This document shows, one piece after another, positions 35,278 through 42,829 of a DNA stretch of 64,000 nt. The notes under the pieces were generated by a model that was not told where the DNA came from, ran no database searches, and saw only the letters and a list, made by a program, of their open reading frames with translations. The first letter of the stretch is position 1. Every line of letters begins with the position of its first letter. The translations under genes were made by a program, and so were the position numbers. Location of the stretch: the NCBI RefSeq assembly GCF_023612095.1, contig NZ_CP086235.1, positions 4,319,752 through 4,383,751 of the forward strand, read 5' to 3'. Source of the DNA: Cytobacillus firmus. GTDB lineage: Bacteria; Bacillota; Bacilli; Bacillales; Cytobacillaceae.

Positions 35278-36234
35278 CTACCTCCTTAACTTCGGATCGA
35301 GGGCATCCTGCAATCCGTCTCCAAGCACATTAAATGAAAACATGGTCAGGGAAATGAAAAAGGCAGGGAAGAACAGGCGCCACCAGTGACCTGATAGAAT
35401 CGTAGACAGTCCATCATTGGCCATGGATCCCCAGCTGGCAAAAGGCGGCTGAATACCTAATCCCAGAAAGCTCAGGAACGCCTCTGCAAAGATGGCTGAT
35501 GGCACTGTTAAAGTCATCTGGACAATGATAGGGCCCATCGTGTTCGGCAGCAGGTTTTTCTTTATAATCCTCGATGTTTTTGTTCCGAAAGTCTTTGATG
35601 CCAGTACAAATTCATAGTTCTTGATCTGCAGAACCTGTCCGCGGACAATCCGGGCCATCCCGACCCAGCCCGTTACGGAAAGGGCGAATATAATGGTGAA
35701 CAAACCAGGTCCCATTACAACACTGATTAAAATAACAACCAGCAAATAAGGAAGTCCATAAAGAATTTCCACTACCCTCATCATGGCATTATCTGTTCTG
35801 CCGCCTTTATAGCCGGCAATACCGCCGTAAATGACTCCGATTGCAAAATCAATCATGGCTGCCACGATTCCAACGAATAAGGAGATCCTTGCTCCGTACC
35901 ATGTTCTTGCAAAAACATCCCGGCCTAATTCATCTGTTCCAAACCAGTATTTTGAAGATGGCGGAAGATTCTGATTGGCCAATGACTGCTGGGATACATT
36001 ATGCGGAGAAATCATCGGGCCGAATATGGCCATAAAGGCTAAGGCTATAAGAAAGAATAGCCCTGCCATCGCCAGTTTATTTTTCAAAAGCCGGCGCCAT
36101 GCATCCTGCCAATAAGAAAGGCTTGGCCTTACAACTGCTTCCGCTGCATCCTCGTCTTTGGCCTTTGGCATAAACCAGTCATCCGGAATATCGGGTGCAA
36201 GGTTGCGGTTATCATGCTGTTTGCGCAGTTCCAT
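35278..36234 (-). CDS. dppC: Dipeptide ABC transporter permease (DppC)
   Basis: A 318-aa inner-membrane permease. An N-terminal cytoplasmic tail and OppC_N helix (KNKLAMAGLFFLIALAFMA) are followed by six helices and the EAA loop with EAFLSFLGLGIQPP. The segment YWFGTDELGRDVFAR is typical of DppC/OppC. Its ATG overlaps the dppB stop by one base (TAATG), so translation is coupled. Confidence 0.94.
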   Translation of the reverse strand: MELRKQHDNRNLAPDIPDDWFMPKAKDEDAAEAVVRPSLSYWQDAWRRLLKNKLAMAGLFFLIALAFMAIFGPMISPHNVSQQSLANQNLPPSSKYWFGTDELGRDVFARTWYGARISLFVGIVAAMIDFAIGVIYGGIAGYKGGRTDNAMMRVVEILYGLPYLLVVILISVVMGPGLFTIIFALSVTGWVGMARIVRGQVLQIKNYEFVLASKTFGTKTSRIIKKNLLPNTMGPIIVQMTLTVPSAIFAEAFLSFLGLGIQPPFASWGSMANDGLSTILSGHWWRLFFPAFFISLTMFSFNVLGDGLQDALDPKLRR

Positions 36235-37166
36235 TAGCTCGCCTCCTTTTTATGAAGCTTAATTCTTGGGTCCAGAACTCCGTATGCAATGTCCACGAGG
36301 AACAGCATTATAATCAAAATCGAGCTGTAGAAAACGGTGGTTCCCATAATGACGGGATAATCACGCGTATTGATGCTTTCTACGAAATACTTTCCCATTC
36401 CGGGAATGGCAAATATTTTTTCAATAACAAAGGTTCCTGTCAAAATGCTTGCAGCAAGCGACCCCAATACGGTTACAACAGGCAGAAGGGCATTTCTCAG
36501 TGCATGTTTAAAAACAATTTTCACCGGTGACAGGCCTTTAGCCTTGGCCGTCTTGATGTAATCCTGTGTCAGAACTTCCAGCATGCTTGAACGTGTCAGA
36601 CGGGCGATAATCGCCATAGGACCGGTCGCAAGCGCCAGAGTCGGCAGAATCATATGCTTAGGGCTTGACCAGGTAGCCACCGGGAGGATTGCCAGGTTGA
36701 CAGCAAGCTGCTGAATTAATAGTGTGGCAAGCACAAAGTTTGGCACTGATATTCCCAGAACTGCAATGGTCATCGCTAAATAATCAATAAAGCCATTGTG
36801 CCGGAGAGCTGCGATGATTCCGAGCGCAATCCCTGAGATAACAGCCACAATCAAAGTGACGATTCCCAGTTCAAACGACACCGGGAACCCCCGTCCCAGC
36901 ATTTCATTCACCGTCTGTGAGGACTTTTTAATAGATGGTCCAAAGTCAAATGTTGCAACGGATTTCAAGTACATCCCATATTGGACATACAGCGGTTCGT
37001 CCAAATGATAGAATTTCTCCATATTCCGCTGGACCGCTTCGCTGGTGTTTCTTTCTTCATTAAAAGGCGATCCGGGTATGGAGTGCATTAAGAAAAACGT
37101 CAGAGTGATAATGAACCAAAGTGTGACGACCATTGCGATGAGGCGTTTTATTATGTATCCAGTCAT
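36234..37166 (-). CDS. dppB: Dipeptide ABC transporter permease (DppB)
   Basis: A 310-aa permease with six helices. It starts GYIIKRLIAMVVTLWFIITL, has the periplasmic loop LDEPLYVQYGMYLK, and keeps the DppB EAA region AKGLSPVKIVFKHALRNALL and FAIPGMGKYFVESI. It pairs with DppC. The start is ATG at 37164–37166 after AGGAAG. A 13-bp gap separates it from dppA. Confidence 0.93.
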   Translation of the reverse strand: MTGYIIKRLIAMVVTLWFIITLTFFLMHSIPGSPFNEERNTSEAVQRNMEKFYHLDEPLYVQYGMYLKSVATFDFGPSIKKSSQTVNEMLGRGFPVSFELGIVTLIVAVISGIALGIIAALRHNGFIDYLAMTIAVLGISVPNFVLATLLIQQLAVNLAILPVATWSSPKHMILPTLALATGPMAIIARLTRSSMLEVLTQDYIKTAKAKGLSPVKIVFKHALRNALLPVVTVLGSLAASILTGTFVIEKIFAIPGMGKYFVESINTRDYPVIMGTTVFYSSILIIMLFLVDIAYGVLDPRIKLHKKEAS

Positions 37167-37179
37167 TCATTAACACTTC

Positions 37180-38004
37180 CTAACAGAATGTAGTTCTCAT
37201 GGCCAGCTCAGTCATCACGAGCATAGCCTGGTATGCTTCAAGAATATCTTTAGCCTGATAGCGGACAATGGTTGTATTTTCTTCTATCTCTGCACCAGGC
37301 ATTAAAGCAGCCCACTCAGCCTGGCCATAGTTGGCAAATTCAATTCTCAACACAGGGTTTTCCGGCGGCACAAGCGGCTTGACAAGCTCCTTTTTGCTAA
37401 GTGCCTCTGCCGCTTTTTCTCTTAAAAGCAGGCCCGCTTTCGCAGGAGTAAGCGATTTCACAGCAGACCGTGATATCGTCTCTTTTACAACAGCTGTTGT
37501 CACATTCGGGATTAATTTCTCTGCTTCCAGTGCCGCCTGGTCATCTCCGGCCACCATTAGAACCGGCACGCCATGATAGCCAGCCACATAAGCATTGAAG
37601 CCCATTTCTCCAATGGCATGATCATTGATGTACATATTTCTTACACCGAAGATCATGGAGTGGGACATAACCCCTTTCATGGAAGCACGTGCATGATATC
37701 CAACAAACATGGCACCAGTAAAGCTTGAGTCCAGGCCCTGAACCATTGAATATGGCTTAACATCACCCGTAATCAGCTGTGTCTCCGGGTGCATTCTTTC
37801 AATTAGCAGGTTGTTCATTTTCGAGTGGCTGTCATTGACAATCACCTCACTGCAGCCTTCTTCAAAGGCAGCTGTCACCACATGGTTTGCCTCATCAGTC
37901 ATAATTACCCTGCTGCGTTCATAATTGTGCTTTGATGATCCGACATGTGTATGATCAGCCAGACCCGTAATTCCTTCCATATCAACAGATAGATAAAGCT
38001 TCAT
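37180..38004 (-). CDS. dppA: D-aminopeptidase (DppA, M55 family)
   Basis: A 274-aa zinc D-aminopeptidase that hydrolyses D-Ala-D-Ala and related peptides; in B. subtilis it forms a cytoplasmic decamer. Metal-site motifs are SVDMEGITG (Asp8, Glu10), NDSHSKMNN (His about 60) and FVGYHARA (His about 104). First gene of the dpp operon, ATG after GGAGG. A CodY-like box overlaps its promoter, consistent with nutrient repression known for the dpp operon. Confidence 0.94.
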   Translation of the reverse strand: MKLYLSVDMEGITGLADHTHVGSSKHNYERSRVIMTDEANHVVTAAFEEGCSEVIVNDSHSKMNNLLIERMHPETQLITGDVKPYSMVQGLDSSFTGAMFVGYHARASMKGVMSHSMIFGVRNMYINDHAIGEMGFNAYVAGYHGVPVLMVAGDDQAALEAEKLIPNVTTAVVKETISRSAVKSLTPAKAGLLLREKAAEALSKKELVKPLVPPENPVLRIEFANYGQAEWAALMPGAEIEENTTIVRYQAKDILEAYQAMLVMTELAMRTTFC

Positions 38005-38061
38005 TCAGAATCCTCCAAAATATTATATTATTATAGTTTTCTATATTGTAGATCATTTTGA

Positions 38062-38076
38062 TATTTTCTGTAAATT
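38062..38076 (-). promoter_or_regulatory. CodY-like box at the dpp promoter
   Basis: On the minus strand AATTTACAGAAAATA matches the CodY consensus AATTTTCWGAAAATT at 13 of 15 positions. It overlaps a probable -35 TTTACA, which is 18 bases from TACAAT. Confidence 0.65.
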
Positions 38077-38129
38077 AAATCAGCAATTTATTTACCTTTT
38101 AAATTGTTATTAGCCTATCAATGTTGCCC

Positions 38130-38259
38130 GTTGATTTCCGCTCCAGGATGCTCAGCAAACCGCGGGGCAGGCGGTGAGCCTCCTCAACGCTTCGCGTCTG
38201 CGGGATCTCACCTGTCCCGCTACTCCCGCTGGAGTCTCGCACCTTCCGCTACAATCAAC
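38130..38259 (+). repeat. Dispersed intergenic repeat, family 1, short copy (130 bp)
   Basis: Same ends as the copy at 2642 (GTTGATT ... AATCAAC), same central GCGGGGCAGGCGGTGAGCC and TCTCACCTGTCCCGCTACTC blocks, but without the roughly 60-bp extra segment near the right end. Confidence 0.9.
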
Positions 38260-38282
38260 TCAGTAATTAATATACTAAATAC

Positions 38283-38322
38283 AAAAAATCCAGCTATCGG
38301 AGATGTTCTCTGATAGCTGGAT
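38283..38322 (-). terminator. Terminator after the DUF3870 gene
   Basis: A 15-bp stem TCCAGCTATCAGAGA / TCTCCGATAGCTGGA with a small loop and six T on the minus strand. Confidence 0.88.
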
Positions 38323-38351
38323 TTCATCTGCGGAAAACAGAAAAAGCAGCT

Positions 38352-38669
38352 TTATTTATTCATGATTTGTGTATATTTTATATGGGCGTTTTTAAAGGCA
38401 ACTATCAGGGCCTTTTGCGAGGAGCCGAAGTAGCGGCTTTCGATTTCTTCTGATACTTTGTCTGCTTCCAGTATGGATTTGCCGACAAATATCGATTTAA
38501 TAAACAATGAGGTTAAATTTATGGTAGATGAACATTCTGCATCTACTATTTCATCTGTTTCTCTGTCGATCACAAGGCCGATAAAAAAGCCATTGTATTT
38601 TTGCATAATCGGATTGTTCAATGATGTTTTGCTGTCTCCGATGATATAGACGGTATTTTGTCTGTACAT
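38352..38669 (-). CDS. DUF3870 domain protein
   Basis: A 105-aa protein of the DUF3870 family, seen as VYIIGDSKTSLNNPIMQKYN and FFIGLVIDRETDEIVDAEC. The latter keeps a conserved cysteine. The function is unknown; no signal or membrane segment. The ATG follows AGGAGG. It forms a single-gene unit with a terminator, between a dispersed repeat and alaX. Family members are often found near amino acid or purine-type catabolism genes, but no such link is seen here. Confidence 0.82.
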   Translation of the reverse strand: MYRQNTVYIIGDSKTSLNNPIMQKYNGFFIGLVIDRETDEIVDAECSSTINLTSLFIKSIFVGKSILEADKVSEEIESRYFGSSQKALIVAFKNAHIKYTQIMNK

Positions 38670-38848
38670 GAACTTGCCTCCTGCAGACCCGGATATTATA
38701 TGAGGCGTTTATGAGGTTATCATAAACATTCATTATAATGCATGGCCCGTACCAAAATTGTAATACAACAGAAGCTGTATTACAATCACTTTTCAATACT
38801 TTTCTAAATATTTTATCAATTGAATCCATCCATTGCATGCAGGTTCAA

Positions 38849-40036
38849 TTATTTTTGCCCTGCAAGTCTCAATGCATATTCCAGCAGGTCCTCCCCGCTC
38901 ATGAGCTTGTCTCCCCCACCCTGTGCAAATTGAGGATTCCCGCCGCCTTTGCCGTTAATTTTCTTCAGAAGTTCTGCTGAAAGGCTCTTCATATCAGATT
39001 CAGAATCTGCTCCCCTGGCACAGACAAATTGGAGTTTTTCGGCTGTTTCATTGATTAGGATCACATCGGCCGTTTCAGATTGAGAGGCGATTAAGCGTGC
39101 CAGCTTCTGCAGCTCCTGGATGGATCTCCCCTCAAAGACCTTACTGAGGCACTTCTCCTTTCCGGCTGTGAACATTTCTTTTGCTTCATAGTCTAATAGG
39201 GCTTCCTTTGCTGCTTCCAGCTGCTTCTCCAGTTCCTTTCCATTTTCAATCAGGCGGCTGGCCGCTGAAGGCAGCTCCTGCTCTGGTGCATTTAGAAGAT
39301 GACTCAGATTCCCGGTAATTTCATGTTTGGACTGAAGCTGCGTGAGAATCCGGCTGCCGCAGATGAACTGTACGCGGATTTTCTTTTTTTGGCGCTCCCA
39401 GTCCAATATTTTCACCCCGGCTACCTGGCCGGTTGAAGATGGGTGTGTTCCGCCGCATCCGTTATAATCAAATTCCGGAATGATTACAAGCCGGATATCT
39501 TCACTGACAGACAGCTGCTTGCGGAGCGGGAATTGGGAAGCTTCCTCTGCATTCACCCACCTGGCTTCAATCGGGCGATTCTCAAGAATGATGTCATTAG
39601 CCAGTCTCTCCGCTTCCTCTGCGTGCCAGGCAGGCAGTTCACTAATTTCCAAATCAATGGTTAAGGTTTCTTTGCCTAAATGAAAGCTGACGGTTTTATA
39701 GCCGTAAAGCTCTTCAAATGCAGCCGATAATATATGCTGGCCGGCATGCTGCTGCATATGGTCAAACCGTCTGCTCCAATCGATCTCTCCTGATACTCCC
39801 GAATAGGAAGAGTCCAATTCTTTTTCTAAATAATGACGGATTTCCCCCTCCACTTCTTCGACACCCGCCACTTTTAGGCCGTTAAGCGTCCCCTCATCAT
39901 GAGGCTGTCCTCCGCCAGTTGGATAAAAGGCCGTTTCTTTCAGGACGGCATATATCCCCCTGTCGTCTGCTGCCTGATATACAAGTTCTGTTTCAAATGT
40001 TTTGATATATGGGTTTTCATAATAAAGTTTTTTCAT
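38849..40036 (-). CDS. alaX: Alanyl-tRNA editing protein, AlaX-L type
   Basis: A 395-aa trans-editing protein that hydrolyses mischarged Ser- or Gly-tRNA-Ala. The zinc-binding editing core has HAGQH (HxxxH, near residue 96) and CGGTHP (CxxxH, near 195). A coiled-coil (about 240–290) leads to a C-terminal DHHA1 domain with NGKGGGNPQFAQGGG. An FYPTGGGQPHDEG segment precedes the core, as in AlaRS. The N-terminal catalytic AlaRS domain is absent. The ATG follows AAGGAAGG. Confidence 0.93.
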   Translation of the reverse strand: MKKLYYENPYIKTFETELVYQAADDRGIYAVLKETAFYPTGGGQPHDEGTLNGLKVAGVEEVEGEIRHYLEKELDSSYSGVSGEIDWSRRFDHMQQHAGQHILSAAFEELYGYKTVSFHLGKETLTIDLEISELPAWHAEEAERLANDIILENRPIEARWVNAEEASQFPLRKQLSVSEDIRLVIIPEFDYNGCGGTHPSSTGQVAGVKILDWERQKKKIRVQFICGSRILTQLQSKHEITGNLSHLLNAPEQELPSAASRLIENGKELEKQLEAAKEALLDYEAKEMFTAGKEKCLSKVFEGRSIQELQKLARLIASQSETADVILINETAEKLQFVCARGADSESDMKSLSAELLKKINGKGGGNPQFAQGGGDKLMSGEDLLEYALRLAGQK

Positions 40037-40147
40037 AGAGAATCAACCTTCCTTGTGCCTTTTCTATTTTTAAAACTACCGATTATGCAGTTACAGGTCA
40101 AGCCAGCTATTAGTCAAGGGGAAATTAATAGTAATTTTATCCACTCG

Positions 40148-40173
40148 GTTTATGAGCGTAATGAAAAAGGTAT
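40148..40173 (+). promoter_or_regulatory. Candidate SigB promoter
   Basis: GTTTAT (40148–40153), 14 bases, AGGTAT (40168–40173), close to the SigB consensus GTTTAA and GGGTAT. It lies 44 bp before a general-stress gene. Confidence 0.55.
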
Positions 40174-40216
40174 GTACACCAATAGATAAGCAAAAATTAT
40201 TAAGGAGATGATGAAC

Positions 40217-40981
40217 ATGGCAACAAACAAACATATTGTAGGTGCATACGATACAGAACAGGAAGCTATTCAAGCGGTTGAAAAGTTAAGAGCAGAAGGT
40301 TACCGTCCTGAAGATATTTCCGTAATCAGTAAAAATAAAGACGATGTGGATGCCGTTACAGAAGAAACAGGCACAAAAACGGAAGAAGGATTAGCTGCCG
40401 GAGCAGCTACTGGCGGTGTTCTGGGAGGATTAACAGGTCTTCTGGCGGGTGTAGGTGCATTGGCGATTCCTGGAATCGGACCAATTGTGGCTGCCGGACC
40501 AATTGCTGCTACATTAACAGGAGCCGCTGTTGGTGCAGGTGCCGGCGGTATTGCCGGAGCATTGATCGGCATGGGCATTCCAGAGGAAGAAGCACATCGC
40601 TATGAAGCAGATGTCAAATCAGGAAAAATCCTTGTGTTAGTCGATCCTGATGCGAAGTCTGCAGACTTTACTGATGGCTATACAAATACGGACCGTTCCA
40701 TTGTAGATGGAGATAGAACAACGTACACAAGCACTGATCCTTTAAATCCAGGCGAGCTTGATCGCGGAACGAACGCTTTTAAGGATAACACCAGAAACAG
40801 CAGCGGTGTTTGGACAGATGAGAATCTGGATCTAAACCGACCGCTGAGCGGAAACCCTGAAGATCTGAGCACAAATGACCGCACGGTTTCGGCCTATAAC
40901 GATGATGTCGATACCCGCAATCGAGATGCGTATGATTTTAACAATGTGAGGGAAAACCGCAATAACCCTTATAAAGGATAA
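40217..40981 (+). CDS. General stress protein 17M-like (YflT domain) protein
   Basis: A 254-aa protein. The N-terminal YflT/GSP17M domain (about 1–50, KHIVGAYDTEQEAIQAVEKL and EGYRPEDISVIS) is followed by a glycine/alanine-rich hydrophobic region (about 57–120) resembling glycine-zipper membrane segments, then a hydrophilic tail rich in Asp, Asn, Arg and Thr. Such proteins belong to the SigB regulon in B. subtilis. The start is the ATG at 40217, nine bases after AAGGAG; two earlier ATGs overlap that site. Confidence 0.85.
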   Translation: MATNKHIVGAYDTEQEAIQAVEKLRAEGYRPEDISVISKNKDDVDAVTEETGTKTEEGLAAGAATGGVLGGLTGLLAGVGALAIPGIGPIVAAGPIAATLTGAAVGAGAGGIAGALIGMGIPEEEAHRYEADVKSGKILVLVDPDAKSADFTDGYTNTDRSIVDGDRTTYTSTDPLNPGELDRGTNAFKDNTRNSSGVWTDENLDLNRPLSGNPEDLSTNDRTVSAYNDDVDTRNRDAYDFNNVRENRNNPYKG

Positions 40982-40984
40982 TGG

Positions 40985-41023
40985 AAAAAGAGCTATTCCC
41001 ACCATGGGAGTAGCTCTTTTTTT
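40985..41023 (+). terminator. Terminator after the general stress gene
   Basis: AGAGCTATTCCCA, a CCA loop, TGGGAGTAGCTCT, then seven T. One mismatch in the stem. Confidence 0.9.
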
Positions 41024-41150
41024 GATATAGAGATTCACAGCAGTTAATCGTGAAGAAATTCCATATTTTTCATCTTTTTCCTCCTGGTTTTCAAAGCTAT
41101 ACTTAATTGTAATGAATGGAAAAATAGTAACTTAGCGGGGGGAAATGCTA

Positions 41151-41840
41151 GTGAGAAGAGTGTTGCCGGCACAAATTATTTCTCATAGTCAATTTGGTTA
41201 CAGGAAAATACCATCAAGTGTCCGATGCGAGTGCCCTAAATGCAGTAAGCCTAGCCTTTTTACAATAAAGGCGAATTATAATCACACAAGCAAGTCAAGC
41301 ATACTTTCCCATGGAAATTGTTCGGCCTGTAAAAAGGAATCCGTTTTTATCATGATACTCAATCAGGATGATCAATCAAGCGACGAGACGATTCTTTATA
41401 TCTATGATCCTAATTCAGCGAAGGAGCTCCTTACTCAGCTGGAGAAAATAAAGGAAGTGCCGGGTGACCTGACACGCGCCTACCGATCAGCTTTAAATGT
41501 CAGCTATTCCAAAGATACGATTGCAACAGCTGTTATGTCCAAGCGGGTCCTTGAGAGTATCCTGAAAAATTTTCTTGGTGAAGAGGTCAAAGGGCAAAAC
41601 CTTTCAAAGCAATTTGAACTGCTGCCAAAACATGTTGATTTAGCAAGGCCCCTGCAGTCTTTAAGCCAGCTGGCACAGCCAGGCAGCGCCTTTTACGAGA
41701 TGCTTGATCTTGAAAAGGATATTGATCTGGATATGGCTTCCCTATTGATGGAGCTTTTAGAGAGTTTAATAGAGTACTTATTTGTCCTGCCAAATAAAAT
41801 TGAAATGCTGCAGCAAAAACTAAATCAAAAACTTCACTGA
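41151..41840 (+). CDS. Zinc-ribbon protein, possibly DUF4145
   Basis: A 229-aa soluble protein. Two CxxC pairs (CPKC and CSAC, residues about 28–62) form a probable zinc ribbon. The helical rest includes ATAVMSKRVLESILKNFLGE, which resembles the DUF4145 pattern (domains often linked to nucleic-acid or defence proteins). I am not sure of the family. The GTG at 41151 has GGGGGG eight bases upstream; an ATG six bases earlier is too close to that site. It is a single gene with its own terminator and no defence neighbours. Confidence 0.65.
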   Translation: MRRVLPAQIISHSQFGYRKIPSSVRCECPKCSKPSLFTIKANYNHTSKSSILSHGNCSACKKESVFIMILNQDDQSSDETILYIYDPNSAKELLTQLEKIKEVPGDLTRAYRSALNVSYSKDTIATAVMSKRVLESILKNFLGEEVKGQNLSKQFELLPKHVDLARPLQSLSQLAQPGSAFYEMLDLEKDIDLDMASLLMELLESLIEYLFVLPNKIEMLQQKLNQKLH

Positions 41841-41850
41841 TCCCATATTT

Positions 41851-41888
41851 AACCCCCTTATCTTCACTGATTAAGGGGGTTCTTTTTT
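41851..41888 (+). terminator. Terminator after the zinc-ribbon gene
   Basis: AACCCCCTTA and TTAAGGGGGTT around a 10-base loop, then CTTTTTT. Confidence 0.92.
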
Positions 41889-41892
41889 ACTC

Positions 41893-42027
41893 TTAATTAT
41901 TCAACTGTCTTCTGATCTGGTCTTCTGCCTGCTTTCGTATTTCATCCTCGGCGGCTTCTTTATTTGTGATGATATTTGTTTGATATTTTAAACCATCATA
42001 GTCAACTGTAACTGTAATTTCTTTCAT
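41893..42027 (-). CDS. Small 44-aa protein
   Basis: A 44-codon gene beginning MKEITVTVDYDGLKYQTN and ending in a charged EIRKQAEDQIRRQL helix. The beta-strand/helix plan resembles the small BA3454-type stress proteins of Bacillus, but this is a weak match from memory. AAAGGATCAGGA lies upstream of the ATG. It is convergent with the zinc-ribbon gene. Codon use and the amphipathic pattern support translation. Confidence 0.65.
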   Translation of the reverse strand: MKEITVTVDYDGLKYQTNIITNKEAAEDEIRKQAEDQIRRQLNN

Positions 42028-42081
42028 TTTTCCTGATCCTTTCCTGATGTTTTACTATATAAATACCAACAAAAGGACGTT

Positions 42082-42651
42082 TTAAAACTTCTCTATGCCT
42101 GTTTGCTCTTCCAAAATACGGGCCAGCCTTTCTTTCATTTCCTCTTCCGTAACAACCAGACTGTGGCTGAACATTTTTGTTTTAAGGATGAGTTCGTAGC
42201 CTTCATTTACTTCCGGAGAATATCCATAGTATTTGTGGTCTAAATCTATTTTTTTGAACTGGAAGGATTTCAGGTTTTTCCATGGAACAAACCTGCTTCC
42301 GCTTATAAAGCCGTCCTCATAGACGGCAAAGACATTCAGAAGATCTTTGGCATTGATTAAAGGGATGAATAGAAGATAGAGATAGGTCCAGCTGAAATTC
42401 ACAGTATATTTACCGAATATAAACATAGCGATTAGAAATACCAGCATGACAGCATACATAGTAAGCCCCAGCTTGTTCTTGGTGATAACAGGGCTTTCCG
42501 CTGTTTTTTGGGGGAATTTCCTTACTGCTCTCAGATCATTCTTATCAGTAGGAATAAGGGCAGTCTTCTTCATTTTAGTTAGAAGGATAATGTAGTGATA
42601 GCTGAAATAGATAACAATGAACAGAAATATGACCTCGAATAGCAGTTTCAT
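42082..42651 (-). CDS. Membrane protein of unknown function
   Basis: A 189-aa protein with hydrophobic helices at about 3–25 and a helical pair at about 62–105, then a soluble C-terminal domain of about 80 residues (FISGSRFVPWKNLKSFQFKK onward) resembling the YcxB/DUF5673-like beta domains that follow small membrane anchors. I do not recognise a function. The ATG at 42649–42651 has AAGGAGG eight bases upstream; the ORF extension of 25 codons has none. Confidence 0.72.
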   Translation of the reverse strand: MKLLFEVIFLFIVIYFSYHYIILLTKMKKTALIPTDKNDLRAVRKFPQKTAESPVITKNKLGLTMYAVMLVFLIAMFIFGKYTVNFSWTYLYLLFIPLINAKDLLNVFAVYEDGFISGSRFVPWKNLKSFQFKKIDLDHKYYGYSPEVNEGYELILKTKMFSHSLVVTEEEMKERLARILEEQTGIEKF

Positions 42652-42718
42652 CGCACCCGCCTCCTTAATCATCTTTACGATTCTCAATAGAAAAAGTTTC
42701 ATCAATGAAAAAATATGA

Positions 42719-42747
42719 TTGTGCAAACAAACTAATTTGAATATAAT
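42719..42747 (+). promoter_or_regulatory. Promoter of the MFS exporter gene
   Basis: TTGTGC (42719–42724), 17 bases, TATAAT (42742–42747), followed by two operator-like palindromes before the gene. Confidence 0.6.
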
Positions 42748-42751
42748 CTAA

Positions 42752-42804
42752 TTAGATGTGTATCTAACCGTTTACTTTTGCTCGCAAATTAGATAACTAT
42801 CTAA
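42752..42804 (+). promoter_or_regulatory. Duplicated operator candidate TTAGAT-N4-ATCTAA
   Basis: Two exact copies of the palindrome with different centres: 42752–42767 (GTGT centre) and 42789–42804 (AACT centre), 37 bp apart, downstream of the -10. This placement is typical of a repressor site. No regulator gene is adjacent. Confidence 0.7.
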
Positions 42805-42829
42805 TCAACTTTCGCTGAGGTGCGATAAC

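Noticed and set aside
41056..41085. Nine-codon minus-strand ORF after a perfect AGGAGG (MKNMEFLHD)
   Set aside because: Too short to support as a gene, with no neighbouring gene it could lead. Probably chance.
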